Assembly: GCF_963678635.1 (NCBI RefSeq)
Contig: NC_087069.1
Span: 34,741,090-34,805,089 of the forward strand
Length of the DNA stretch: 64,000 nt
Direction of reading: 5' to 3'
From: Symsagittifera roscoffensis
Lineage: Eukaryota > Xenacoelomorpha > Acoela > Convolutidae
Positions 11,400 through 22,100 of this stretch are shown here, one piece after another. The position numbers were made by a program, and so were the translations under genes. Under the pieces are notes generated by a model. It made no database searches, was not told the DNA's origin, and saw only the letters and a program-made list of their open reading frames with translations. Positions within the stretch are counted from its first letter, which is position 1, and each line of letters begins with the position of its first letter.

Positions 11400-11971
11400 A
11401 TCATATGACACTTAGGGAGGATCAATTTGTATATTTTTGGATCATTAGTTATACTTAGGGGTTAGTGGTTAAATAAATGAGCGATTGTTTACGCATAGGG
11501 ACCATTAGGTACACCAATCGGCCATAAATTTCAACTAGGAATCTTTAGATGTATATAGGGATTAATGGTTAAACATAGAGATCATTGGTTATACGTGATA
11601 TGAAAATATTTGGTTAAGCTATAAAAATTAAACATAGGGTAATTGGGAAGGAATAAAAATTTTACAGAGGTACCATTAGGTATAAAGTTTTTACATAGGG
11701 ATCATTAAGTATAAATTTTTTACATAGGGATCATTAGGTATAAAAATTTTACATAGGGATCATTAGGTATAAATATTTACATAGGGATCATTAGGTTAAA
11801 AAATTTTACATAAGGATCATTAGTTATAAACGTTTTACATAGGGATCATTAGATATAAAAATTTTACACAGGGATCATTAGGTGTAAATATTTACATAGG
11901 GATCATTAGGTATAAATATTTTACATAGTGATCATTAGGTATAAATTTTTTACATAGAGATCATTAGGTAT
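11400..11971. repeat. ~30-bp minisatellite (AGGTATAAA...TACATAGGGATCATT)
   Basis: From about 11680 to 11971 roughly ten imperfect copies of a ~30 bp unit follow each other. Each has a core ATTAGGTATAAA followed by TTTTACATAGGGATC. The proximal part (11400-11680) holds diverged units. Closely related sequence resumes on the far side of the giant element (35958-36190 and 39189-39503), so the element sits inside this array. Confidence 0.85.
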
Positions 11972-12865
11972 TGTGACATTCGACCAGAATGGACCAAAAT
12001 GCAGATTCGGCATATTCGAGTTTTTAACAGGGAACCTTCCAAATTGGCGATTTTGAAGGAATAAGAGCGTTATTGGAACGATTGGCCAAACGGTGTTTCA
12101 AATTTTTAAAATTTCGAAGTATGACGTCATATTTCTGAGAAACGTCAGAAACGGCCATTTTGGCAGAAAACTGGAAGAAAAACACAACAACATTAGTTGC
12201 GATAGCAAAAACAACGAAGATTGTGGTTAAAAAAAAACAACAACGAATTGCAGAAGTAGCAAAGACCGCTCCGAGTTTCAACTATTGTGTCGCTACAATA
12301 GTTGCAAGGCCGTTGCGAACAACGGTGAAGGTTGGAAAACCAGCCTTCCGGAAGGAGAATAAGAGCCTTATTTCCCCGGATTCAGGAATCCGGAGGGGTC
12401 TCGGGACTGGAACTTTTATTAACTTATATAAACTTTTAGCTTCCCTGTCATGTCCCGAGTTGAATTTAATTAACATCTGAATTCATTTTGCTAGGATGAG
12501 AAGCTAGGAGTTGGGGGAAAGGGTTGATCCATCTTCGATGGAGATGATGATTTTTATCTCCTGAGCAAAAACAATAATAATTCAAAAATAGTAGTAGCCC
12601 TGTTTTTAGAAGTGACCTCGTGGACTGGGGATACTGAGACCCAGCCATGAGCTCACTATTTTTGCATGTAATCTACTTAATTTGAGTGTTTTAACCGAAG
12701 CCGTGAGCAGTAACGTTTTTGTCGACCCGATGTTAGAAAGACCACCAAAAGTACTGGCTTGGTAGAGATGGTTAAAAACATGTAAAGCTCTGCTTAGACG
12801 TTAGCCAGTCGTCTTAGGACTTAGTTTTTTTTCCGTTGATATGTATCTTCCGGGCGAATGTTACA
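11972..12865 (+). repeat. 5' LTR of the giant element (894 bp)
   Basis: It starts TGTGACATTCG and ends CGAATGTTACA, an 11-bp terminal inverted repeat with one mismatch, with canonical TG...CA ends. Positions 12101-12865 match 35217-35957 and 38422-39188. The first ~129 bp are not present in those two downstream copies. A TATA-like box at 12425 and the degraded site of the poly(A) signal near 12582 give a U3-R-U5 order. The left neighbour is minisatellite ending in TAT. Confidence 0.8.
12425..12432 (+). promoter_or_regulatory. Candidate LTR TATA box (TATATAAA)
   Basis: TATATAAA in the middle of the LTR is conserved in both downstream copies (35540-35547, 38746-38753). It lies ~160 bp before the poly(A) signal position, as expected for an LTR promoter upstream of R. 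Confidence 0.5.
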
Positions 12866-12877
12866 TATATGTTTTTA

Positions 12878-12894
12878 TGGCGCTTCTGGGTGTT
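12878..12894 (+). other. Possible primer-binding site
   Basis: TGGCGCTTCTGGGTGTT begins 12 bp after the LTR end. PBSs start with TGG, complementary to the CCA end of a tRNA. I could not match it to a specific tRNA, and the 12-bp gap is longer than usual. Confidence 0.25.
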
Positions 12895-14708
12895 ATTCCT
12901 TTTTAACATCATGACCGGCAGAACCGTTAAAGAGCACTCCGCGCCGTGCGGATGCTCACATAAACGCCCTTAAGAGGCCTAAACCGCGGGGGCGGAAGGG
13001 TAGTTCGGAATGCGGAAGCCTTCCGGATTACCGTGAATAGATTTTTAACCTAGTTAAGACCGAAAATTTACGAATCAGGAAGGGTGGGGGGATCGGCCAT
13101 TCCCTCGTTCCCTGAGGGGTTTGTGACCAAAAACACTTAAAGATATATATAAAACCAAACAAAAAGTAGCATAGTACCCAAGAAAAACAAAAAAACATAA
13201 AAAAAAACCGAAAAAACCAAAAACAGTAAAAAAGTAACAAATCAGTAGAAATCAACACCCCAGACAAGATGTGATCCGACCCTCCCGTTTGTTGTTGATA
13301 GATATAATGTTGTTACAGGCATTTATATCAATCAAGATCGTTACGATCAATTTTGTAGCCCGTTTGTGAGGCTTGTACTGTAGGGTTATTTGAGCATTTA
13401 AGCACGTTAATGATAAATTGCGCTCAATCCGGAAGGGTCAGCTGATTTGCGCTCAATCCGGAGGGGTCTTGGGAGAAGACTGATCCGGCAAGCAGTACAA
13501 GGAGCAACAAGAAAGGGCTCAACGACAACAACAATCGACTGTTGGGTATCGTTAACAAGTTTTGTATCCCTTTTGGTACAAAAATTAAGATAGTAATCTG
13601 TGGGGGCTCGACAGTGCTGCACTGAAGTGACCCTTCACCAAACTGCGAATATCCGAGTTAAGCACCTTAATTCGGATATTAAGCAAATCCGGAGGGGTAT
13701 AGTATTACTAAATATTATTACTTATATAGCCTATATTAATACTCCTATACCGTGAAAAACACAGAAAGCAGACCGGTTTTAGGGTCAAAATAGCGATACT
13801 TTGATCCTCCCACAAGTCGCGATTTTTGATATATCGATATTTTTTGAAACGGAAAAAAGCTCTAAATTAGTGTGTTACATCGTAACTGCACTACTATAAT
13901 AGATAGAACCGGTTAAGTTTAGTTCGGAAGTGGTTGGAACTATTTTGAAACAAAAAAACCGAATTTTCGTGATTTTTCAGAAAACGGAACAATATAAATT
14001 CAGAAAATTTTTTGAAATATTTAAGTTAGGACAGTAAAATTAGTTGTTCGGACAACGTCCACTAGTGAATCTACAAGTTTTAAAACCCGCTACCCGAAAG
14101 CCTTCCGGGTCTTAGAGAAATCGAACTTAACGTGTTTGATTTGGTGGATTCATCAATCCGGAGGTGTATAGGTAGCATAGTTTTTCGCAAGATTTTTCAA
14201 CTAAAGCGTTTTAGGTCGGGTCTTTTGCAATGAACTAGAAGAGTATAGGCCTTCTGAGCTCAGATCAACAATTTTCAGCTCGGAAAGAACAGAATTGCTA
14301 GAAAAGCTAGTAGGAACCTATAAGAGAGAAATTTCTTGACTTTAGAAAAAAGACGTTTTGGTTAATAACTTCGGAACTACTGGGCATATCCAGTTGATCT
14401 TGGTACCAATAGATCAGAAATTAGCTGAGCTTACTGATAGGGCCAAAAAGTAAGCGTGAAAAGTTTTTGAGATTGTTTTTAGCAAATTCACCAATTTGGA
14501 GGGTAGACCCTTCACGTTTTATAAATTTCTTTTATAAAAGCCCTTACACTCCTACCAAAAGGTAACAGCGGTTGAATAAAGTAAATTCAGGCTGTTCTAG
14601 ACGAAAAGGGAGGGCTAAAGGCACAGGAAAACCTTAATCGAGCCGAAGTTAGGCTAGCGATAAGACCCTTCACCGTTAGCGTGAATTGTTAAATAAGAGG
14701 CTTAACTT

Positions 14709-15027
14709 CAATCCGGAAGGGTCTAGGATAGCATTACATACCCTTCCTAGTTAATTGAAAAAGCAAAATAGCATCGGAGAACGTATCCGGAGGGGTATAG
14801 GTTGAAAGAAGGAAATCTCCGAAAAGCTACTTTTACAAAACCAGAGGGCTCCCAATCCGGAGGGGTCAAAAAATTTTTCAAATTTCGGAGGGGTCCGAAT
14901 CCGGAGGGGTCTTATATTTGCTAACTCAGTGGGGTCCCAATCCGGAGGGGTCTAAATTTTGCCAATCCGGAGGGGTCTCAATTTTTCCAGTCCGGAAGGG
15001 TCCTATTTTTGCCAATCCGGAGGGGTA
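14709..15027 (+). repeat. Cluster of CAATCCGGAGGGGTC motif copies in the leader
   Basis: About nine near-identical copies of a 13-15 bp motif (AATCCGGAGGGGTC, with AAGGGTC and GGGGTA variants) occur here, for example at 14709, 14784, 14853, 14897, 14938, 14972 and 15013. Intervals of 25-45 bp are filled with T-rich sequence. Isolated copies stand at 13425, 13454, 13686 and 14154 and in the LTR at 12387. The motifs are all in one orientation. Confidence 0.85.
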
Positions 15028-15802
15028 TTATTTTATTAAAGGACTTAGGTAAACAGAAGAAAGACTACAGTGAGAGGTATCAGGTTATTAGCAGACAGGC
15101 TAGGAATCAGTGACTGCACTGGTAACTTGCCTTTCAATAAAAACCAGACGAAAACAACAGGTCCGAGCTCGGATATTCGCTACACAAGTCTAAGCTAAAA
15201 AGAGCGTAATTAATTGGTGTGGATTGAAACCCAATACGTTTTTGTGAAAAGTGACTGCCCTGAGGGTCTTAGTAGGTCTAGCTCGGGCAGTCCGAAGGCA
15301 GATAGGTAACACAGTACTCAGTGGGTGCAATAGACGCCCACTTGAGAAAATCACTGCCTTCAAAGTTTTGTCTGTTTGGTGCAGCACCGAGCAGGGAAAG
15401 TTTTTTCTTTAAAAGACGAGTTCGACTATTGTACTGCGACCGACTAAAAGTACAATACACATATGTTTTTTTTAATAGAGATATTCATATTCTGTCATTA
15501 TATTTTTTTGTTTCTGATTTTAAATCAACATAAATTGTGCTTGATTGGGTAGTGCGTACACTATCTTTTAAATTGACTGATAACATCATATTGTGCTAGT
15601 TCTCAAATCTTACGAACGATAATCGGTTAGTGTGAATAAATTATATACAAACTGTACTCTGATAACATACAGGGATTCATGGTCACTATTTTATAGAATC
15701 TTGTGAAGTTTATTGTGTTGTGTCATTATTATTGGTAGTCAAACTATAAGGTCACTAGCAATCGAATTAAGTGTATAGGCATTAAGAAGTGACAAATTGA
15801 GA

Positions 15803-16468
15803 ATGAGTCTAGACAAGTCAAGGATGACTAAACGAGGTGATAGCTCTAGGAGATTTATACCTAAAAAGCAAAGAAAAACAATGACCGACCCTTTTGTGGA
15901 TCGGATCAAACGAGCCCGGACCGACAAAGGTGAGACGGTTTCAGGCAGAATGGTTGAAACGAGAAGTCAGAAGACCTCAGAAGAGAGAAAAGAAATGTTA
16001 GAAAAGGAGGTTAATACAGACCAGGTCATGAATGACAACCAGGAAGGACATGGACTGGAAAGGAGAGGCAGAAGGCTGGCGAGTGAATCTACTCCGGTAG
16101 AACAGGGCCATGATTTTGCCACTTCCACCGGGACATTGGATCGAGAGGAGATGTCGGAACTGTCCGACATTTCAACTGAAATTGTGGCAACTAGAAAGTC
16201 TCCAACAGACAACACCATGATGGCAGGCGGGACTGAGAAACAAACAAAGTCCTCATCGTTCTCAGAAAGAATGAGGAACACCTTAGGAAACATCTTTCCG
16301 TTCACCATGGGAGTGGGCACAGGAAATGAAGGTGAATCTCAGGAGGAAGAAGAGGATGAAGACGAGCAAGTGGATTTGGATCTCAAGTCAGCCTCAATAG
16401 TTCGACCCAGGAGAATGAGGCATACGTCGAAAGAGAGACTGGAACCATGGACAAATTTGGTGTGGTGA
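15803..16468 (+). CDS. Giant element gag, N-terminal ORF (221 aa)
   Basis: ATG at 15803, ending at 16468. The protein is hydrophilic, with a basic N-terminus (KKQRK), Ser/Thr/Glu-rich middle and a very acidic tract (EEEEDEDEQ). It overlaps the next ORF by 22 nt in another frame. It precedes the capsid-coding frame, so it is probably an N-terminal gag extension or a separate leader protein. No domain recognised. Whether the overlap is a natural frameshift site or a mutation cannot be told from one copy. Confidence 0.55.
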   Translation: MSLDKSRMTKRGDSSRRFIPKKQRKTMTDPFVDRIKRARTDKGETVSGRMVETRSQKTSEERKEMLEKEVNTDQVMNDNQEGHGLERRGRRLASESTPVEQGHDFATSTGTLDREEMSELSDISTEIVATRKSPTDNTMMAGGTEKQTKSSSFSERMRNTLGNIFPFTMGVGTGNEGESQEEEEDEDEQVDLDLKSASIVRPRRMRHTSKERLEPWTNLVW

Positions 16469-17139
16469 GAACGATAAGCAAAGAAGTAAACACACCGGGC
16501 CAGTCGAGAGGCTTCGCGATAATGACAAATTCAGAGCCGCAAACTGGGGAGAGTAGAAACAGAGGGCTAGGCAACGCATTGGCGAATCCTGAGGTGGATA
16601 ATGAAAAGATGTCGAGGCAGAGAGTCAAGACCCGAATCTCGACCAGCACGAAGCTACCTGGGACCGACAGGGTTACACCGCCACTAGTGACGCCACTCGT
16701 GGATAACGGGGCAGCACTAGAAGAAGCCTTGAACAACATAGTGGACAGTCTAGGAGAACAAAATGAACAGATGTCCATAAAAATGAGTGATTTAGAAAGA
16801 GCAGTTCAAATTGAAAGAGAAAGTCTGCGGGAAGAAATAAACTGCAATAGACAAGAATTTGGTAGGAGCGAAAAACGCTTGAAAGAAAGAACGGACGAGC
16901 ACATAGCGAAGAACTTGTCGCGAATGACAAGAGAAGCGGAACAGAGAGAGTTACGCTTAAGAGACGACTTGGAGAAGTTAAGAACTCAGCAAGAGCAGTC
17001 TCTTGGGACTCTTGACACAAAGATAGACGCGATGATGGAGAGGCGAACTCAGGCTATCATGGATAGGTTGGACGGGCTACTAGGAAGCAAGAGTGGACAA
17101 AAAGAAGGGGAATCGAACTCGGGAGGTCCCAGCAAGTAG
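16447..17139 (+). CDS. Giant element gag, coiled-coil segment (230 aa)
   Basis: ATG at 16447; the frame ends with TAG at 17137-17139, and the same frame continues directly into the capsid part. The C-terminal two thirds are rich in Glu/Arg/Leu heptad-like repeats (about residues 95-205), suggesting a coiled coil that could oligomerise gag. It overlaps the upstream ORF by 22 nt. The terminal TAG is either a readthrough codon or a nonsense mutation. This and the following segment are best read as one gag. Confidence 0.6.
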   Translation: MDKFGVVRTISKEVNTPGQSRGFAIMTNSEPQTGESRNRGLGNALANPEVDNEKMSRQRVKTRISTSTKLPGTDRVTPPLVTPLVDNGAALEEALNNIVDSLGEQNEQMSIKMSDLERAVQIERESLREEINCNRQEFGRSEKRLKERTDEHIAKNLSRMTREAEQRELRLRDDLEKLRTQQEQSLGTLDTKIDAMMERRTQAIMDRLDGLLGSKSGQKEGESNSGGPSK

Positions 17140-19116
17140 CCGAAGGTGAACTTCAATGACCATCAAAGGAGGAGGACATATGGATCCACTAGAGGTAGGG
17201 GCAGTTCATCAGGCTATGCCACAAGGGATAATAGAACATGGGGCCCGAACGGTAGAGCAAGTTCATCGGGGAACAGACAGACCTCTAACGAACGACCAAC
17301 GCAAGGCACACATGCGACTGGGAGAAGTGATTCCGGTAACAGGAGGCATGCGAGCTCAGGGAGGAGTCATGTGGGCCAAGGGGGAAACACTCACGGCGAT
17401 TCGGATAGCAAGGATGCTCCGAATACAGAGCCTTTGACAAGGTGTGAGGACACTCAGGCGGGACACTCAAGGGATGCATCGGCAATAGCCACAGCCTTTG
17501 AACCCCTAAACAGGTCTTTAGAGACATTCCTTACAAGGTTATCCAGAACCAATGAACGCAGTGAGAAGTCCAGAAGAGTCTTTAAGAAACCAAGATGCTA
17601 TAAAGACGAATCAGATGGCTGTATTGATACCTGGATAGAAGTAATGAAACTGCATTTCGAGGAAGAGGACTTGTCGGAAAGACAAGAATGCAGTGCGCTC
17701 ACCAGCAATTTGGAAGGGACAGCCCTGAACTGTGTCATGGCCAAGAAGCAATATCAGCGTGACACAGCCGAGAAAATCTTCGAAATCTTGTTAAACCGTT
17801 TTGGATCAGGGGTGCAGGGGCACCAGGCAATGATGCGCTTCGAGAAACGGAGGCAACGAGAGGATGAAAGGATAGACAAGTTTCTAGACGACTTGGAAAT
17901 GCTGAGAAGACGCAGCCAACCGGATGAGTCAAACCGAAGGATGAACCTGGCAGTATACTCAAAATTCATCAATGGTGTGAAGAATGATGAACTTCGAACA
18001 ACGCTAGCAACGCATTACACACCACTATCAACCAATGCGCCAACACCAGAGGAATTGAGGCTCAAGTCAAAAGAATATCTTTTATTGAAACCTCCTTCGA
18101 GATCTGGTTATTATAAGAACAATTATGGCAATTTTAACAATGTGCCAGCAAACCAAGGGAACAACTGGAACAAACCGAGGGATGACATGGACAAGAGACG
18201 CTCTTGTGCCAATTGCAGTTCAACAGACCATCATGTGTCGGCATGCCCAACTTACAAACAAGGCATGAAAGCAATAGGCTTTAGCCTCGAGGACGAAGAT
18301 GCGTCGGAATTGGACCATGAGGATTTCATGAGAGGAGTAATTGCGAAATTCGGCCCGAGGTGTTTCTTTTGCAACTTTGAAGGTCATTTTAAATCAGATT
18401 GTCCGCAATTCTTTGATGCAGTGGCAGACATCAAGCATCCAAGGCATGAGGGAGCTTTATCAGGAGTGAAAGTCAGCAAGGCTCGCCTGTTGAGTGAAGC
18501 GGAGGCGCGCAGAAAAGACAAACCGCAGGAGCTGGCGACGAAGAAAATGCAAGCGGTAACTGAAGAGACACGTGAACCGGAATCAGTGACTGCGGCCGAT
18601 GACTTCAAGATTGATTATAGGGCAGCCGCAAGGGATGCTCTGAATAGAGTGCAGCAGGAACTGGTGACGAAAGAGATCGAACAAAAAGTGAAGCTCGAAC
18701 TGGAGCATGAGAAACTACAGGAGCAACTGAATACCTTCGAAGCAACGGAGGTCGAGGAGACTAAAGCACCAAGCAGTTTGAGCATGAAAGTTAATGTGAT
18801 CTCTGGTCAGAGGTTCGGCATGGTGCCACAAGGAAGCAAGATACAGTCGATAATCTCAGTGGCTGGACATCAGGTAATCAGAAATCTGAGTGAACCATCC
18901 GAGTTCACTTTGATGCATTTGAACACATATGCAGATTATCTGAGGCAGGTGGAGCCACGCACTGAATCGAGAGCTGTGCGAGCACTACTAACAACGGGTG
19001 GCCCTTGCATAAAGAAACTTCATGGACGCTACCTAGAGGTATATGGGCCGTATCAAGTGATGCTGAACGTGGATGGAATCAGTATCTACACTAGGACTTA
19101 TGTAACAACAGAGTGA
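17140..19116 (+). CDS. Giant element gag: capsid and two zinc knuckles
   Basis: Same frame as the preceding segment, after its TAG; the first possible start inside is a GTG at 17146, so translation probably came from upstream. A Gly/Arg/Ser-rich stretch leads into a Ty3-type capsid region (about residues 130-290, with WIEVMKLHF and FEKRRQREDERIDKFLDDL-like helices). Two CX2CX4HX4C zinc knuckles follow: CANC..DH..C (about 18206-18247) and CFFC..GH..C (about 18361-18402). A charged coiled-coil tail and a ~100-residue conserved-looking C-terminus come last. It ends with TGA at 19114-19116, 4 nt before the pol ATG in the +1 frame. Expected role: particle formation and RNA binding. Confidence 0.8.
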   Translation, partial: PKVNFNDHQRRRTYGSTRGRGSSSGYATRDNRTWGPNGRASSSGNRQTSNERPTQGTHATGRSDSGNRRHASSGRSHVGQGGNTHGDSDSKDAPNTEPLTRCEDTQAGHSRDASAIATAFEPLNRSLETFLTRLSRTNERSEKSRRVFKKPRCYKDESDGCIDTWIEVMKLHFEEEDLSERQECSALTSNLEGTALNCVMAKKQYQRDTAEKIFEILLNRFGSGVQGHQAMMRFEKRRQREDERIDKFLDDLEMLRRRSQPDESNRRMNLAVYSKFINGVKNDELRTTLATHYTPLSTNAPTPEELRLKSKEYLLLKPPSRSGYYKNNYGNFNNVPANQGNNWNKPRDDMDKRRSCANCSSTDHHVSACPTYKQGMKAIGFSLEDEDASELDHEDFMRGVIAKFGPRCFFCNFEGHFKSDCPQFFDAVADIKHPRHEGALSGVKVSKARLLSEAEARRKDKPQELATKKMQAVTEETREPESVTAADDFKIDYRAAARDALNRVQQELVTKEIEQKVKLELEHEKLQEQLNTFEATEVEETKAPSSLSMKVNVISGQRFGMVPQGSKIQSIISVAGHQVIRNLSEPSEFTLMHLNTYADYLRQVEPRTESRAVRALLTTGGPCIKKLHGRYLEVYGPYQVMLNVDGISIYTRTYVTTE

Positions 19117-19120
19117 CCAA

Positions 19121-22100
19121 ATGGGGCAGATCTATTTGGGTGAGGAGGAAATCAAAGTCCGCAGGATAGGCCATGACGCCATGATGGAACAAGATGCAGT
19201 ACACATTGGGTATGAAGCAGATGTGACCGCACATCTGCTCGACACCAACGGAAAGAAAATCGGAGTCACATGGCTTCTGGACACAGGAGCGGTAGTGAGT
19301 GTGATGCCGATAAAAACTTGGTAAAGAATGGGCTTCACGAGGGCAGATCTAAATCCAACGAATCTCCGACTGGCCGCCGCCAATCGAGGAGCAATCTACG
19401 TAGCTGGAAGAACACCAATAACGGTTCTCCCCATGGGAGGACGGGATCTTTGGATGAGCTTCCTGGTGGTAGAAAATTTGGACGACGCCGACCAATTCAT
19501 CTTGGGCAGAGATTTCGTCAGGAATTTTGACGTGATGATTGACTTGAACAACGGTCTGATACGGATTAGAAACCCGGACCAGAAGTATGTTAGGAAACCA
19601 ATTAATAGGACAATAACAGACGAAAACAAGGTACCAATTTTTTTAGATAGAAAAGTGAAGCTACAGCCAGGACAAGCTGTGGTGGCAATTTTTAGAATGA
19701 GAAATTTAAATTCGTTAAGCGATAGTAAACAGGTTTGTTTAGTACCGAATCCAAATAGTCAGAGTTCGGTGATTTTAAGCCGGAGCTTCTCGGTAACGCG
19801 AAACGGACTGTGTGTCAGTGTGTTATTGAACACACTGGACACCACGGTTTCAATCCAGCGTGGAAAGAAGCTTGGTTACGCTTTGCCGATGAGGACCGAC
19901 TATGGGGAGACAAAAAACTTGAAGAAACACAGAGTGAAAGACTGTCCTTTTTATGCCAATAAAGGTAAAATTTCAAAAAGGATTAATGAATTAAAATCTA
20001 TTCATGAATTGTTTTCAATGAAATCCGAAACAGACGACGGCTTATCGAGCTGCTCGAATTTTCCGGAACGCCCCTCGTCATATGAACTAGAATCTGACAA
20101 ACCGGTTTTGCCAGAGATAGAACATTTAAAAGGGAAAATATGTGAGGGAGATTTCGAAAAACTGCGGGACCTCCTTAATCGGAACGCAGATGTATTTTTA
20201 AAACATAAGGCGGATATCGGTTTCTGTAACTTCGTCGAACACGAAATTGAACTAGAAGAAGGTGCCGTTCCGCACAGAGAAGGCGCGAGACGAATGACGC
20301 CACACAAGTCGGAAGCCTGCCGAGCGGAAATCGAAATGCTGCTTGAATACGACATGTTAGAACCCTCGAAATCGCCGTGGGTTTGCGGGGTGGTAATAGC
20401 GAAAAAGAAAGGGGGGCAGCTTAGGTTTTGTTGCGACTTTCGTTACTTGAACGCGGTAACGATAAAAGATGCGTACCGGATACCGCGAATAGACGAGAGC
20501 CTCTCTAAGCTGGGTGATGCCAAGTTCTTCACCACATTGGACTTGGGTTCTGCCTTCTGGCAGGTCCCTCTGCGAAAGAAGGACAGAGAGAAAACCGGAT
20601 TCGCATTTGAATTGGGATTGTACCAGTGGAAGAGGATGCCCTTCGGCTTGTGCAATGCAACGGCCACTTTTCAAGGACTGATGGCTCAGGCTTTGACGAG
20701 AGTGACCAAGAAGTACGGGAATCTCGTGATGTGCTACGTGGACGACGTGGTCATAGCGACACCGACCCTGGAAGACCACATTGATCGGCTCGATGAGGTC
20801 TTTGCATGCATGAAGAGAGCAGGCTTGAAGTGCAAACCATCCAAATGTGAGATCCTTAGGGATTCAATCAAGTACCTGAGAAGAATGGTGGACAGACATG
20901 GTGTGAGGCCGGACCCAGAAGCAGTAGAAGCAGTGTTGACATGGAAGGCTCCTAGAACGGACACACAGCTCCTGAGCTTCCTAGTGTTTGCCAACTACTA
21001 CCGCGAGTTCATAAAAGGATATGCGGACAAGGTGTATCCGATGCAGAAGCTGATGCGCAACAAAGGGAAGAAGTTCGAATGGAACGATGAAGCAGAAGTT
21101 GCCTTCGAGAACATAAAGCGGGAACTGTGCGAAGCGCCAGTGCTAGGCATGCCAACAGAAAAAGGCATGTATGTTCTTGACACAGACGCATCGGTAGTAG
21201 CCATCTCAGGAATATTGCATCAGGAGCAAGAATGGAACAGAAGAACGGTTCTCCGTCCCATTGCACACGGCAGCAAGGTCTTGAGTGATACAGAGATGAA
21301 ATATGGCGCACCGAAAGCAGAAATGTTTGCAGTAGTCACTTTCGTGGAAAAGTACCGTGTATACTTGGGGAGCGCTCTCTTCAAGTTACGCGTGGACAAC
21401 AGAGCGTTATCCTGGTTGAAGACCTACTCGATGGATCAGAGTTATATTGGTAGATGTATAGTAAGATTGGATGGCTACCATATGATAATCGAACACAGGA
21501 TGCGTGATAAACACCAGAATGCTGATAGCCTCAGCAAGAAAACTGAGTTCTATGGAAGATTGGAGCAGAAGCAAGCCAATCAGGCAAAAATAAAGGAGGG
21601 ATTCTCATTTCTGGACAAAGAAATCTATGAAGCGCTTCCCTTAACGAGATGGTTGGACAAGTCTGGACATCCGATTCCAGGACACCCCGAGTTACCTGTA
21701 GAGAAAGCAGCCGAGATAAAGATCCTGTCCAAGGAGGACCCGGTCCCCTTGGATCTGTTGCTGCGCTCGAATCTGGTCCAGCAAGAAATCTCTCGCATGA
21801 ACATAAACAGCCTCTCATTATTGGATAAAACGGTCCAGGTCACACCGCAAGTGATGCGGATGCTGGGTGGATTGTTAGAAAGAGAAGTGACCAGAGATGA
21901 CCCCGAGTGGACAGCAGCAGTGGCATCGCTAACAGTCAGTGAGAAGGTGAAGATCATGCCGTCCAGACGGCAACACGAAGAGAACGAGAGGGATTGTAGG
22001 ACAATAGTTCAGCGACTACTATCCTCAATACCCCACGAGATTTTAACCAGTACTTCTCACGGACGGAAAGAACAGGGAAGCAGTACGCGAAGGAAAACCG

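Larger units (their letters stand above)
12866..15802 (+). other. Long untranslated leader of the giant element
   Basis: This stretch of 2.9 kb between LTR and gag has no supported gene. It contains an A-rich tract (13130-13260) and many copies of a CCGGAGGGGT motif that become dense at 14709-15027. Such a long leader could hold packaging, primer-binding or internal initiation signals; that is inference. Short frames inside it have no coding character. Confidence 0.7.

Noticed and set aside
12282-12476. A 64-codon antisense frame present in all three LTR copies (also 35397-35591, 38603-38797)
   Set aside because: The LTR copies are recent duplicates, so shared openness is no evidence of coding; no motif or start context supports it.
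13143-13155. TATATATAAAA in the leader as a promoter
   Set aside because: It lies in a low-complexity A-rich tract, while the LTR already has a TATA-like box conserved in all copies.
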